From Myxococcales bacterium (lineage in GTDB: Bacteria; Myxococcota; Polyangia; Polyangiales; Polyangiaceae), in assembly GCA_003151595.1 (NCBI GenBank), contig PLXW01000022.1, positions 96,893-160,892 on the forward strand: DNA of 64,000 nucleotides. The letters run 5' to 3'. Position 1 is the first letter of the stretch. Every line of letters begins with the position of its first letter. Below, piece after piece: positions 1 to 8,484 of the stretch. The translations under genes and the position numbers were made by a program. The notes under the pieces are model-generated. The model made no database searches. It was given only the letters and a program-made list of their open reading frames with translations, and was not told the origin of the DNA.

Positions 1-710
1 CGGATCCACCACGTCGCGTACGTGCTGAACTTGTACCCGCGCCGGTAGTCGAACTTGTCGACCGCGCGCATCAGGCCGATGTTGCCTTCCTGGATCAGAT
101 CGCCGAGCTGCAGTCCGCGCTCGCGACGCTTCTTCGCCAGCGACACGACGAGCCGCAGGTTCGCCTCGACGAGCGCGGCCTTTGCGATGTCGGCCTCGTG
201 AAGCCCCGCGCGAATCGAGCCCAGCACCTTCGCCAGCTTCTCGCCCTTGCGCGCGTGGATGCGCAGGCGCCGCGCGATACGATCGATCGCCGCGCGCGTC
301 AGACGCGCCTTCGCCAGCGCCGCGATCGCCGCCGTACGACGCGCGTGAATTCCCTTCGCAAGCTTCGCCGTCTCGTACGCGCGCGCGAGCTTCCGCACCG
401 GCTCGAAGAGCGCGATCAGGTGCTTGCGCGCTTCGCCGCGATCGTCTTCTTCGTCGCTCGTCGTCCGCGTGACGTCCTTGGGCGCGAGGGTTCCGGCGAC
501 GAGCTCGTCGGCCAGTCGCACCAGCTCGCTCACCGCGACGCGCGAAGCGACCAGAGCGCAAACGACGCGCATCTCGCCGCGCTCGATGCTCGAAGCAAGC
601 TCGACCTCTCCTTCACGCGTGAGAAGGGAGACCCGTCCGAGCTTTGCGAGGTAGGTCTGTACAGCGCCCGTCGATTCGACGGCGCTCGAGGCGAAAGAAT
701 CTTTATTCAC
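1..710 (-). CDS. RNA polymerase sigma-70 family factor (3' end beyond window)
   Basis: This is the N-terminal 236 codons of a primary-type (RpoD or group 2) sigma factor that runs off the left edge. Near the N-terminus [16 protein letters not shown] matches region 1.2. Near the cut end [20 protein letters not shown] and [11 protein letters not shown] match regions 2.2 to 2.4, which bind core enzyme and the -10 element. About 110 less conserved, Ala/Arg-rich residues separate the two parts, like a short non-conserved region. The start is taken as the GTG at 710 because an in-frame TGA lies at 719-717 and region 1.2 begins directly after it; no clear Shine-Dalgarno is visible. Regions 3 and 4 are outside the window, so RpoD cannot be told from a group 2 sigma. 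Confidence 0.9.
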   Translation of the reverse strand, partial: MNKDSFASSAVESTGAVQTYLAKLGRVSLLTREGEVELASSIERGEMRVVCALVASRVAVSELVRLADELVAGTLAPKDVTRTTSDEEDDRGEARKHLIALFEPVRKLARAYETAKLAKGIHARRTAAIAALAKARLTRAAIDRIARRLRIHARKGEKLAKVLGSIRAGLHEADIAKAALVEANLRLVVSLAKKRRERGLQLGDLIQEGNIGLMRAVDKFDYRRGYKFSTYATWWI

Positions 711-1016
711 TGCAGTTCACATCCGCGGCGCATAGGCGGCCGCATGCACGAAATTGAAAACGCCGAAGACATAACTCTTTGATGCGTACGCGCATTCCAC
801 ATCGCAAGTTCCATGAAGAAATCATTCGTAGGAAAGCGCGCTCGCAAGCGAAGCGCACACCGCGGTGACGACGAGCCGCGCTCGCCAAAAGCGAAAGCGG
901 GGGTGCTCTTGTCGCGCGCGTTTGGCTCCCGCGCAACAAAGCGTCGCAACAAACGTACGAATGACGTGGCCCTACCTGTCGGTAGACGCCCGCATTCGAG
1001 GGGCTAAGCTCGCGCG
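711..1016. other. Intergenic region between divergent genes
   Basis: This 306-base gap separates the sigma factor (leftward) from the GMC oxidoreductase (rightward), so it should hold both promoters. The part from about 745 to 850 is richer in A/T than its surroundings. I could not find a convincing -35/-10 pair, sigma54 site, RNA gene or terminator. Short open frames here lack coding-like codon use. Confidence 0.5.
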
Positions 1017-2597
1017 ATGGACGACTCGTTCGAATTCGATTTCGCGGTCATCGGCTCGGGCTTCGGCGGCAGCGTTTCCGCGCTGCGTTTGTCGGAAAAA
1101 GGGTACCGCGTAGCGGTCCTGGAGCAGGGGAAACGCTGGACCAAAGAGGACTTCGCCAAGACGACCTGGGACCTCCGAAAGTTCTTCTGGGCCCCCGCGT
1201 TCGGCATGCACGGAATCATGCAGATGAGCCAGATGCGGGACATCTTCTTCATGCACGGCGCCGGCGTCGGCGGCGGCAGCCTCGTCTACGCGAACACGCT
1301 CCTCCAGCCGCCGGCCGAGGCGTTCAAAGATCCACAATGGGTGGGTCAGGACTGGCAGAAGGCGCTCGAGCCCCACTACCAGACGGCCAAGACGATGCTC
1401 GGCGCGGTGCCGAGCGCGTGCATCGTCGAGACCGACCGGCTGTTGAAGAAGGTCGCCGACGACATGGGGCGCGGGCACACGTGGCACCGCGCGACGGTCG
1501 GCGTGTACTTCGGCGAGGCCGGGAAGACGGTCCCCGATCCGTTCTTCGACGGGCGCGGTCCGGAGCGCACCGGATGCACGATGTGCGGCGGGTGCATGGT
1601 CGGTTGCCGCGTCGGTGCGAAGAACACGCTCGACCAGAACTATCTGTACCTCGCCGAGCGCATGGGCACGCGCATCTACGCGGAGTCGCGCGTGGTCGAC
1701 ATTCGCGCGCTCGAGGGCGGTGGCTACGAGCTCACGATCCAGAAGTCGACCGGTCTCCGTCGCCCGCTCCGCAAGATGCGCGTGAAAGGCGTCGTCGTCT
1801 CGGCCGGCTCGTTCGGTACGGTCGATCTCCTGATGCGAAGCCGCGATCGCGGATCGCTGCCGCGCATCTCCGACCGCCTCGGCGATTTCCTCCGCACGAA
1901 CAACGAGGCCATCCTCGCCGTTCGCTCGAACGACAAGGAGGCCGATCACTCCAAGGGGATCGCCATCACGAGCGGCGTCTACGTCGACGAGCGCACGCAC
2001 GTCGAAGTCGTCCGCTACCCGGAGGGCTCCGACACGATGTCGATGCTCGCCACGATGCTCACCGACGACGGCCCGGGCGTGCCGCGATGGGCGCGCTGGA
2101 TGGGCAACATCGCCAAGAGCCCGCGCACGTTCGTGAAGACGCTCAACCCGATCGGCGCGTCGAAGGGGGGCGCGATCCTCCTCGTGATGCAGCCGGTCGA
2201 CAGCCACATGCGCTACCGCATGCGCCGCCCGTGGTACGCGCCGTGGAAGAAGAAGCTCGACAGCGATCGCGGCACGAACAAACCGACGCCCACGTACATC
2301 CCGATCGCGAACGAGATCGCCAAGCGCATGGCCGTCGAGATGGATGGCATCCCGCAGAGCGGCATCATCGAGGTCTTGATGGACAAGGCCACGACCGCGC
2401 ACATTCTGGGCGGCTGCCCGATGGGCGCGAGCCCCGACAAGGGCGTGGTCGACACGCGCGCGCGCCTCTTCGGATACGAGAACTTCTACGTCGTCGACGG
2501 GTCGATCGTCCCGGCGAACCTGGGGGTGAATCCGAGTTTGACGATCACGGCGCTTGCGGAGCACGCGATGGCGCAGGTGCCCGCGAAGGTGGATTGA
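1017..2597 (+). CDS. GMC family oxidoreductase, cholesterol oxidase (ChoD)-like
   Basis: This is a 526-residue FAD-dependent oxidoreductase. The N-terminus has a Rossmann dinucleotide site (AVIGSGFGGSVSALRLSEKG, residues about 10-30) followed by the acidic LEQG strand end. The C-terminus carries the GMC_oxred_C pattern, with the active-site His in HILGGCPMG and the Asn in GVNPSLTITALAEH. This layout matches the actinobacterial ChoD-like branch that oxidises sterols or other alcohols, but the substrate cannot be read from sequence. Four cysteines (187, 190, 193, 197) form CxxCxxCxxxC, resembling an iron-sulfur motif. No export signal is seen, so it is probably cytoplasmic. It converges on the Uma2-like gene with a 21-base gap. 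Confidence 0.9.
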   Translation: MDDSFEFDFAVIGSGFGGSVSALRLSEKGYRVAVLEQGKRWTKEDFAKTTWDLRKFFWAPAFGMHGIMQMSQMRDIFFMHGAGVGGGSLVYANTLLQPPAEAFKDPQWVGQDWQKALEPHYQTAKTMLGAVPSACIVETDRLLKKVADDMGRGHTWHRATVGVYFGEAGKTVPDPFFDGRGPERTGCTMCGGCMVGCRVGAKNTLDQNYLYLAERMGTRIYAESRVVDIRALEGGGYELTIQKSTGLRRPLRKMRVKGVVVSAGSFGTVDLLMRSRDRGSLPRISDRLGDFLRTNNEAILAVRSNDKEADHSKGIAITSGVYVDERTHVEVVRYPEGSDTMSMLATMLTDDGPGVPRWARWMGNIAKSPRTFVKTLNPIGASKGGAILLVMQPVDSHMRYRMRRPWYAPWKKKLDSDRGTNKPTPTYIPIANEIAKRMAVEMDGIPQSGIIEVLMDKATTAHILGGCPMGASPDKGVVDTRARLFGYENFYVVDGSIVPANLGVNPSLTITALAEHAMAQVPAKVD

Positions 2598-2618
2598 GGG
2601 GGAACCCCGACGCGCGCG

Positions 2619-3194
2619 TCAGTCCCAGAGCTTCGCCAGCGCGATACTCAGTCGTTCGAACGTCGCCGGCTCGAACACTTCGTCGTCCCCGAACGATCCT
2701 GCGATCGCATACCCATCGCCCTGGAGCACGAGCTGTTCGAGTGTTCGTGCCTCGGGATCAACGATCCAGTATTCGGGCACACCGCGCGCCGCGTACCAGC
2801 GAAGCTTCGTGACGCGGTCGTAGCGGCGGCTCGTTGGCGAGACGACCTCGACGACGAGATCGGGGCGCCCACGCGCAAGCCCCAGGTCTTGATCACGAAA
2901 GGCTTCGTTGCCGCGTCGATAGAACTGCACGTCCGGCATGACGCCGCGCTTCTCGGCGATGCGAACCTTGTATCCCGACGCCAGTGCCCGCCCGCCGTGA
3001 CCCGCTTCGGCCCAGGCCGTGACGAAGTAGCAGAGCATCGCCACGACGCGCTCGTGCAGATAGTTCGGCACCTCGATCTCCAGGAGCTCGCCATCGATCA
3101 ACTCGCGGCGATCGTCGTCATCCAACTGGATGAAGTCTTCCCACGTGTAAGGGGCGGCAGCGGCGAGATCCGGCACGTTCGAAGTATGCCCCAT
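2619..3194 (-). CDS. Uma2 family (DUF820) endonuclease-like protein
   Basis: This 191-residue protein has the Uma2/DUF820 fold, a PD-(D/E)XK nuclease-like domain common in cyanobacteria and myxobacteria. Visible motifs in order are YTWEDFIQLD and ELIDGELLE near the N-terminus, MPDVQFYR, then RPDLVVEVVSPTS with the acidic residues and YDRVTKLRWYAARGVPEYW with the lysine and tyrosine. The biological role of the family is unsettled; nuclease activity is inferred from fold only. Start 3194 (ATG) leaves 16 residues before the domain. An in-frame ATG four codons upstream (3206) is equally possible, since neither has a good ribosome site. Confidence 0.85.
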   Translation of the reverse strand: MGHTSNVPDLAAAAPYTWEDFIQLDDDDRRELIDGELLEIEVPNYLHERVVAMLCYFVTAWAEAGHGGRALASGYKVRIAEKRGVMPDVQFYRRGNEAFRDQDLGLARGRPDLVVEVVSPTSRRYDRVTKLRWYAARGVPEYWIVDPEARTLEQLVLQGDGYAIAGSFGDDEVFEPATFERLSIALAKLWD

Positions 3195-3313
3195 GCGAGA
3201 GGCCATCGCATGTCGCGTGCCGCACGAAGCCGGCATGAATTCTCGTGAGCGGCTCGACGAGTGACGTGGCGCGGACGCATTTCGTGCTGTCCGCGGCCAC
3301 GGTGCCTCCGCTT

Positions 3314-5656
3314 CTAGAACCCCCCCTCGAGCCCGATGCTCGGGATCGTGATCGGTCCGATCCGCGTGTCGGTGCACCCCGAGAGCGTGCAGTCCGAGCC
3401 CACCGACTCTTTGCTCAAGGTGGCGTTCATCCACTCGACGACGAACGACACCCACGCGCGCGGACCAAGCTGCCATCGCTTCTCGAGGCGAAGATCGACG
3501 CGGAAGAACGGCTCGAGGCGCGTCGTGCCCGGGTCCGACGGGTTGAAGGCTCTCGGTAGCCCCGTATAGAAAATGACCCGCGTGCCCGCGCGCCAATTGC
3601 GACCGAGGTCGTACGCCAGCGCGGCGTTGGCGACGTGTGTGCGATCGAAGGGGGCGACGAAGTGCTTTTCGTTCGCCGTCCGCTCGGATCGCGAGAGCGT
3701 GTACGAGATGAACCCGCCGATCTTGTTGGTGAGCTTTCGCTTGAGGAAGAGCTCGAGGCCATAGGCGCTGCCGTTCGACCGCGTCTGGAGATACTTCGCG
3801 TTCTGCGCGTCGCCGGTGCTCGGGATCTGCTGGTCGCCGGTGCACGATCCGCCGCCTCCAACGAGCGGGCCGTTCGCGGTTGCCACGGCTCCGCAGCCGC
3901 TGACCGGCGCGCCCGCAGCGCTGAGCGCGTCGCTCAGGTTGAAGAAGGCGTTGTGAAAGACGGTCGCGGTCATCGTCGTGGCCGCGTTGAGATCCGCTTC
4001 GAGCCCGACGCTCTCCTGCGCGGCGGTCTGAAGCCCGCCATCGAGGCCGCCCGGTTGAAACCCTGGAATGGGGACGACGAACGACGGCAGCTGGTGCGCG
4101 ATCCCCATCGCCGCGAGCATGCGCAGGTGCTTGGTGAGAACGGTGCGCGTGGCGAGCCGCGGGTCGACGCCGATCGCGGTCGCGCCCTGCGACGAATACG
4201 AATCGAGCCGGATGCCGGGCGTGATCTCGAGGCGGGGTCCGGCGGAGAGGACGACGTCGGCGCGCGGGCCGAACGTGAGATCGGTGCGCGTCGGGAAGAG
4301 CGAGGCGTAGGCCGACTCGGAGAAGTTCTGGCTGTTGTCGGAGAGGAGCGCCTTGTAGCGATCGACCTCGAGGTCCATTCCGGCGCGAAGGAAGGCGACC
4401 GACGAGAGCGGTTGCTCGAGCTCGAGGCGCGCGCCGAGGAGATGGTCTTCGAGGAAGTGCGTGGCGTCGACGCCGGTGCGATCGATTCCCCCGGTGACCG
4501 CGACGCGCACCGTGCCGCCGGAGTCGAGGCGGTGGTCGTAGCGGAGATCGAGCCGATGGAACGTGACGTCGAAGACGGTGACCTCGGTGCCGCTCGTCTT
4601 GTCGCCGAGGAAGTCGCGCGCGCCGAACGCGAACGCGCTGATGCGATCGCGCGGCGTGAGCTCGTAGCCGACGCGCCCCTGGTAGTCCCAGTAGTTGAGC
4701 GTCCCTTGCGACTGCACGAGCGAGAGGAGCGCTGCGGTGTACGAGTAGCGACCGCCGACGGCCACGTCGCCGCGCCCGTCGGCGAACGGAGCTTCCACGA
4801 ACGCGCCGGAGTCGAAGAGGCGGATGTTCCCTTCGCCGTGGGCGACCGACGATGGCCCCGCGCTCTCGCCGGCGACGATGCCCCCGCTGAAGCGTCCGAA
4901 GCGGGCAGGGTAGCCGCCCGGGTAGAGGTCGACGTGATCCACCAGCGCGGGATGGATGACCGAAGGACCCGCGCCGATGTGGAACAGGTACGGGACGCGG
5001 ATGCCGTCGAGGTAGTAGCCGACGTCGCCTGGAGGCGCGCCGCGCACGAAGAAGAACGGGAGCCCGGAGATGATCGGCGTCACGCCGGGCATCACTTCGA
5101 TCGCGCGAAACGGATCGCCGAACACGCCCGGGATCTGACGAACCTCGGTGCGGGTGAGCGAGACCGATCGCGAGGGCTCGGCGCGATCGCCGAGCACGTG
5201 CACCTCTTGAGGAGCCGGCGCGTCGGGCTTCTTCGCGGGTGCAAGCGCGGGAGTGGCGGTGGGCGGTGACGCGGCATCGGGCGTCGGTGCGTGAAAGACG
5301 ACCTCGACGCGAATGCGCGCGCTCACCGGCTTGCCGTCGCGCGTCGCCGGCTCGAAGCGCCACGCGCGCGCGGCGTCGGCGGCGTGGGACGAGAAGGGCT
5401 CGTTGGGCTCGACGGGGATCGCTTCGTTCACGACGCCGTCTTCGTCGACCGTGAGCGTGAGCGTGACCGTAGCGTCACCCTGGGCGCCGGTCGGATACGG
5501 CGCGCCGGGATCCGAGAGGAGGCGCGGCGGAACGAGCGTCGCGGCAGCGGGCGCAGGAGGCGGCGCGACCTGCTGCGCGACCGCCGGGGGCGCCGCGAAC
5601 AAGACTGCGCCCACGAGAAGCGCGGACAGACGGAGCGCGCTTCTCACTGAGGCCAT
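3314..5656 (-). CDS. TonB_C domain fused to TonB-dependent outer-membrane receptor
   Basis: This is a 780-residue outer-membrane protein. A signal peptide (residues 1-27, ending AVAQQ) is followed by a TonB C-terminal-type domain at about 45-115 with the motifs VTLTLTVDEDGVV and AARAWRFEPAT. After a Pro/Ala-rich linker come a plug domain (about 155-265, FFFVRGAPPGDVGYYLDGIRVP) and a beta-barrel ending in an aromatic (EGGF). In ordinary systems TonB is an inner-membrane protein and the receptor is separate; this fusion order is seen in myxobacteria. The cargo is unknown and no siderophore or vitamin genes are adjacent. It stands alone, with the 43-bp repeats upstream. Confidence 0.9.
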   Translation of the reverse strand: MASVRSALRLSALLVGAVLFAAPPAVAQQVAPPPAPAAATLVPPRLLSDPGAPYPTGAQGDATVTLTLTVDEDGVVNEAIPVEPNEPFSSHAADAARAWRFEPATRDGKPVSARIRVEVVFHAPTPDAASPPTATPALAPAKKPDAPAPQEVHVLGDRAEPSRSVSLTRTEVRQIPGVFGDPFRAIEVMPGVTPIISGLPFFFVRGAPPGDVGYYLDGIRVPYLFHIGAGPSVIHPALVDHVDLYPGGYPARFGRFSGGIVAGESAGPSSVAHGEGNIRLFDSGAFVEAPFADGRGDVAVGGRYSYTAALLSLVQSQGTLNYWDYQGRVGYELTPRDRISAFAFGARDFLGDKTSGTEVTVFDVTFHRLDLRYDHRLDSGGTVRVAVTGGIDRTGVDATHFLEDHLLGARLELEQPLSSVAFLRAGMDLEVDRYKALLSDNSQNFSESAYASLFPTRTDLTFGPRADVVLSAGPRLEITPGIRLDSYSSQGATAIGVDPRLATRTVLTKHLRMLAAMGIAHQLPSFVVPIPGFQPGGLDGGLQTAAQESVGLEADLNAATTMTATVFHNAFFNLSDALSAAGAPVSGCGAVATANGPLVGGGGSCTGDQQIPSTGDAQNAKYLQTRSNGSAYGLELFLKRKLTNKIGGFISYTLSRSERTANEKHFVAPFDRTHVANAALAYDLGRNWRAGTRVIFYTGLPRAFNPSDPGTTRLEPFFRVDLRLEKRWQLGPRAWVSFVVEWMNATLSKESVGSDCTLSGCTDTRIGPITIPSIGLEGGF

Positions 5657-5721
5657 CCTACGGGCTCAACCGTCGAGCGCCCGGATCCATGCGTCGCCTG
5701 AATGGATGACGCGCCATCGAC

Positions 5722-5880
5722 GAAGTCGCCCCCCATGCGACTCGGGTGACCGGCGTTGGTCAGCGAAGTCGCCTCCCAAGCGACTCGGATGACCGTCGTT
5801 GGTCAGCGAAGTCGCCCCCCAAGCGACTCGGATGACCGTCGTTGGTCAGCGAAGTCGCCCCCCAAGCGACTTCGAGTCGA
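5722..5880. repeat. 43-bp tandem repeat with internal hairpins, about 3.7 copies
   Basis: The word GAAGTCGCC recurs at 5722, 5765, 5808 and 5851, a constant 43-base period, with only a few substitutions between copies. Each copy holds a short inverted repeat, AGTCGC and GCGACT, separated by about 7 bases. The array fills most of the gap between the cyclase stop and the TonB-receptor start. It has no spacers and is not a CRISPR. Confidence 0.85.
5850..5874 (-). terminator. Possible terminator hairpin after the adenylate cyclase gene
   Basis: The copy of the 43-bp repeat nearest the cyclase stop has the longest stem: CGAAGTCGC paired with GCGACTTCG, 9 bp with a 7-base loop. It begins 25 bases after the stop codon on the minus strand. 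No U-tract follows, so factor-independent termination is doubtful. Confidence 0.35.
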
Positions 5881-5899
5881 GCCGATTAGTCTTTCCCAC

Positions 5900-7603
5900 T
5901 CATCCCTTCGCCTTGGCGTCCTCGTCCAGCTCCGCTTCCCCGACGACGCCGAGCACCTCGTACGTCATCACCGGCTGCAGCCGCCCCTTCACCGTGATCT
6001 CCTTCACCGGCCGCGTCACCACCGCGTCCTTCACCAGCTTCCACGTGTCTTCGCTGATGAGCACGTGGACGCCGAGCTCCTTGGTGCTGCTCTCGAGGCG
6101 CGAGGCGAGGTTCACGGCGTCGCCGATGACCGTGTACTCCATGCGACGCTCGCTCCCGATGTTCCCCGCGACCACCTCGCCGGTGTGAATCCCGATCCCC
6201 GTGCGGAGCGTCTGCAGCCCGCGCGCGGCGAGGCTCACGTTGAGCTTCGCGAGGCCCTGCCGCATGCGCACCGCGGCGATGACCGCGTTGATCGGATCGT
6301 CGGGCCTCGGCACCGGCGCGCCGAAGACCGCCATGATCGCGTCGCCGATGTATTTGTCGACGACACCATTGCCGTCCATCACGATGCCGACCATCTCGGT
6401 GAAGTACTCGTTGAGCAGGCCGACCAGCTCCTGCGCGTTCATCTTCTCGCTGATCGTCGTGAAGCTGCGGATGTCGCTGAACAGGATCGTCACGGTCAGC
6501 GTCTCGCCGCCGAGCTGAAGGTCGCCGACGAGCGCGCGCTCCATGACCGACGCGGTCATGTACTTGCCCATCGTCGTCTTCAGCTTGTCGCGCTCGAGGA
6601 GCCCGTCAACCATCGTGTTGAAGCCGGCGGCGAGGTCGTCGAGCTCGTCGCCGGTCTTGATGGCGTCGACGTGCACGTACTCCTGCTGCGCGAGCTTCTT
6701 CAGCGCCACGTTCACGCGACCGAGCGCGCGCGACATGAGCGACGCGAGGCTCGAGCCGAACCACACCGAGACGCCGCCGGCGAAGAGGAGAACGATCACC
6801 GCGAACACCAGGTTCTTGCGGATGATCGCTTGCACGTCGGTGACGTCGAGCGCCGTGACCACCGAGATGCCTTCGAGCTTCGGCACGTCGAAGCGGGCCA
6901 GCGCCCAGGCCTTGTCGCCGATGTCCGTGATGGTCGACTCGCCGACGAGCGAGTCGTGCGCCACGCCGCCGGTGGGAAAGTCGGGGCTCTTCGCGATGCG
7001 CGTGTCGCCTTGCGCGAGCGCCACGCCGACGCCGAGCTTCACCGCGGTGTTCCGCACGTACCCTTCGTCGAGCGGCATGCACACGATGGCGACCCCGCCG
7101 TCCGAGCCCGCGATCGCCTCCGAGAGCACCATCGCCGGCGGCGCGTCTTTGGTCGCTTCGCACCCGTGCGCCAGCACCCCGTGGAACTTCCCCGCGGCGA
7201 GCGCCGGATCGGCCCCCAGCGCGGCGACGCTCTGCGGAGGCGCCTCGCATCCGACTTGCGCCACGAGGCCGTGCGCGTCGAAGAGCAGTACATCGAGCGC
7301 CGGATAGATCGACAGGAACGTCTGCGCCATCTCGCGCGCCTTCACCGAGTCGTGCGCGAGGACGGCGTGCTTGGTCCCTTCGTCCTGCGCCAGCACGCGC
7401 GCGGCGAGCGTGAGGTCGGAGAGATCGTCGTCGAGCTCGGCCAGGAACGACTTGTTCGCGTCGACCACGCGATCGTCGACCTCGTCGAGCATCTGCCGGT
7501 GCAGGAGCCACGAGAGGATCGGCAACGCGGCCAGCATCACCACGATCGACAGTGCGACGAGCACCGTCAGCTTCGCTTTCACCGTACCGAGGCGGGAGAG
7601 CAT
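5900..7603 (-). CDS. Membrane class III adenylate/guanylate cyclase with HAMP domain
   Basis: This 567-residue inner-membrane sensor makes a cyclic nucleotide. A transmembrane helix at about 10-32 is followed by a periplasmic sensor of roughly 225 residues. A second helix (about 258-280) leads into a HAMP linker (SLASLMSRALGRVNVALKKL), and a class III cyclase domain fills the last 200 residues. The catalytic region shows the metal Asp in FSDIRSFT, then KYIGDAIMAVFGAP and YTVIGDAVNLASRLES. The Lys and Asp at the base-specifying positions favour ATP over GTP. ATG 7603 lies 8 bases after the stop of the DUF4412 lipoprotein gene, with a GAGG about 6 bases upstream, so the two are probably one operon. 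Confidence 0.92.
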   Translation of the reverse strand: MLSRLGTVKAKLTVLVALSIVVMLAALPILSWLLHRQMLDEVDDRVVDANKSFLAELDDDLSDLTLAARVLAQDEGTKHAVLAHDSVKAREMAQTFLSIYPALDVLLFDAHGLVAQVGCEAPPQSVAALGADPALAAGKFHGVLAHGCEATKDAPPAMVLSEAIAGSDGGVAIVCMPLDEGYVRNTAVKLGVGVALAQGDTRIAKSPDFPTGGVAHDSLVGESTITDIGDKAWALARFDVPKLEGISVVTALDVTDVQAIIRKNLVFAVIVLLFAGGVSVWFGSSLASLMSRALGRVNVALKKLAQQEYVHVDAIKTGDELDDLAAGFNTMVDGLLERDKLKTTMGKYMTASVMERALVGDLQLGGETLTVTILFSDIRSFTTISEKMNAQELVGLLNEYFTEMVGIVMDGNGVVDKYIGDAIMAVFGAPVPRPDDPINAVIAAVRMRQGLAKLNVSLAARGLQTLRTGIGIHTGEVVAGNIGSERRMEYTVIGDAVNLASRLESSTKELGVHVLISEDTWKLVKDAVVTRPVKEITVKGRLQPVMTYEVLGVVGEAELDEDAKAKG

Positions 7604-7611
7604 GGAGAGCC

Positions 7612-8439
7612 TCAGTGGGGGAGGACCTTCTGACCGAGCGCGCCGCCGAGCGCGCCCAGCTTCGACATGTCCATTTCCTTGTACCCGGCGGGCACGCCGA
7701 ACATCGCGTCGTCGAGCGGCTTGGGATCGAGCTTCGTCACTTCCATGCGTGACGCCTCTTTCCCCGTGGCGTCGAGCGTGATCGCGCGAAGCGGAAACTC
7801 GTGCTTGTCGCGGAGGCTCGAGAGCCACGAGCCCATGTTGCTTCGGCCGGGCGAGCCAGGAGGCGCCATCGAGGTGAAGTCGAAGAAGAGCATCCCCTCG
7901 GCGACGCACACTTGCTCGTGCTTCCCGTTCGACGAGATCACGTCCCAGTCTTCGCAGTCGCGGCCGGCGATCGTCTCGTGCTTGCCGGTCTTGGTCACCT
8001 GCGGCGCGGTCCCTTGCGCGGGCGCGGCGAGCGAGGCGGCCGGGATGGTCATCGTCATCGCCATCTTCTGCGAGTCCATGATGACGAGCGCCTTGCCGGT
8101 CGACGGGTCGAAGACCGAGTGCGCGGACGTGCCGTTCTTCTCCGGGACGTCGACGCGGATCTTGTTCCCCTTCGTGAGGAGCGTGATGTCTTGCGGCGCG
8201 CGCTTCGCGTCGGTCATGTGCATCGTGATGGCCCCTTCGAACGTGGGGCCCGTCGCGCCTTGCGCGCCCGCCTGCGCCGCGGCGTTCGGATCGGCGCCGG
8301 TCGACGCGAGCGGAGCGGCCGCGGTCGATCCGTCAGCGCCTTTCGTCGCGGCCGATGGGGCGGCCGTCTCGTCGCGCTTGCACGAGGGGGCCAGCGCGAG
8401 GAGGAGCGGGAGGACGACGCAGGTCGTTCGCGTGAGCAT
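7612..8439 (-). CDS. DUF4412 domain lipoprotein
   Basis: This 275-residue exported protein has an N-terminal signal (MLTRTTCVVLPLLLALAPSC) with a slightly atypical lipobox (APSC) and an Ala/Gly/Ser-rich tether to about residue 65. A DUF4412-type domain follows, with alternating beta strands such as FEGAITMHMT, NKIRVDVPEK and ETIAGRDCEDWDV. The family has no known activity; its beta-rich pattern resembles periplasmic lipid- or ligand-binding folds. It is the first gene of a likely operon with the adenylate cyclase and could be a periplasmic partner for its sensor domain, which is inference from position only. Confidence 0.8.
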   Translation of the reverse strand: MLTRTTCVVLPLLLALAPSCKRDETAAPSAATKGADGSTAAAPLASTGADPNAAAQAGAQGATGPTFEGAITMHMTDAKRAPQDITLLTKGNKIRVDVPEKNGTSAHSVFDPSTGKALVIMDSQKMAMTMTIPAASLAAPAQGTAPQVTKTGKHETIAGRDCEDWDVISSNGKHEQVCVAEGMLFFDFTSMAPPGSPGRSNMGSWLSSLRDKHEFPLRAITLDATGKEASRMEVTKLDPKPLDDAMFGVPAGYKEMDMSKLGALGGALGQKVLPH

Positions 8440-8484
8440 GCGCCGAGGGTCGCACGCTCCGCGGCCTGCGTCAGCGACGTTCGC

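Noticed and set aside
2619..5363. A single long minus-strand frame joining the Uma2-like gene to the receptor region.
   Set aside because: The Uma2 domain starts near 3194-3206; upstream residues are an Arg-rich shadow of the TonB receptor in another frame.
5722..5880. CRISPR array.
   Set aside because: The 43-bp units are contiguous with no variable spacers, and no cas gene is present.
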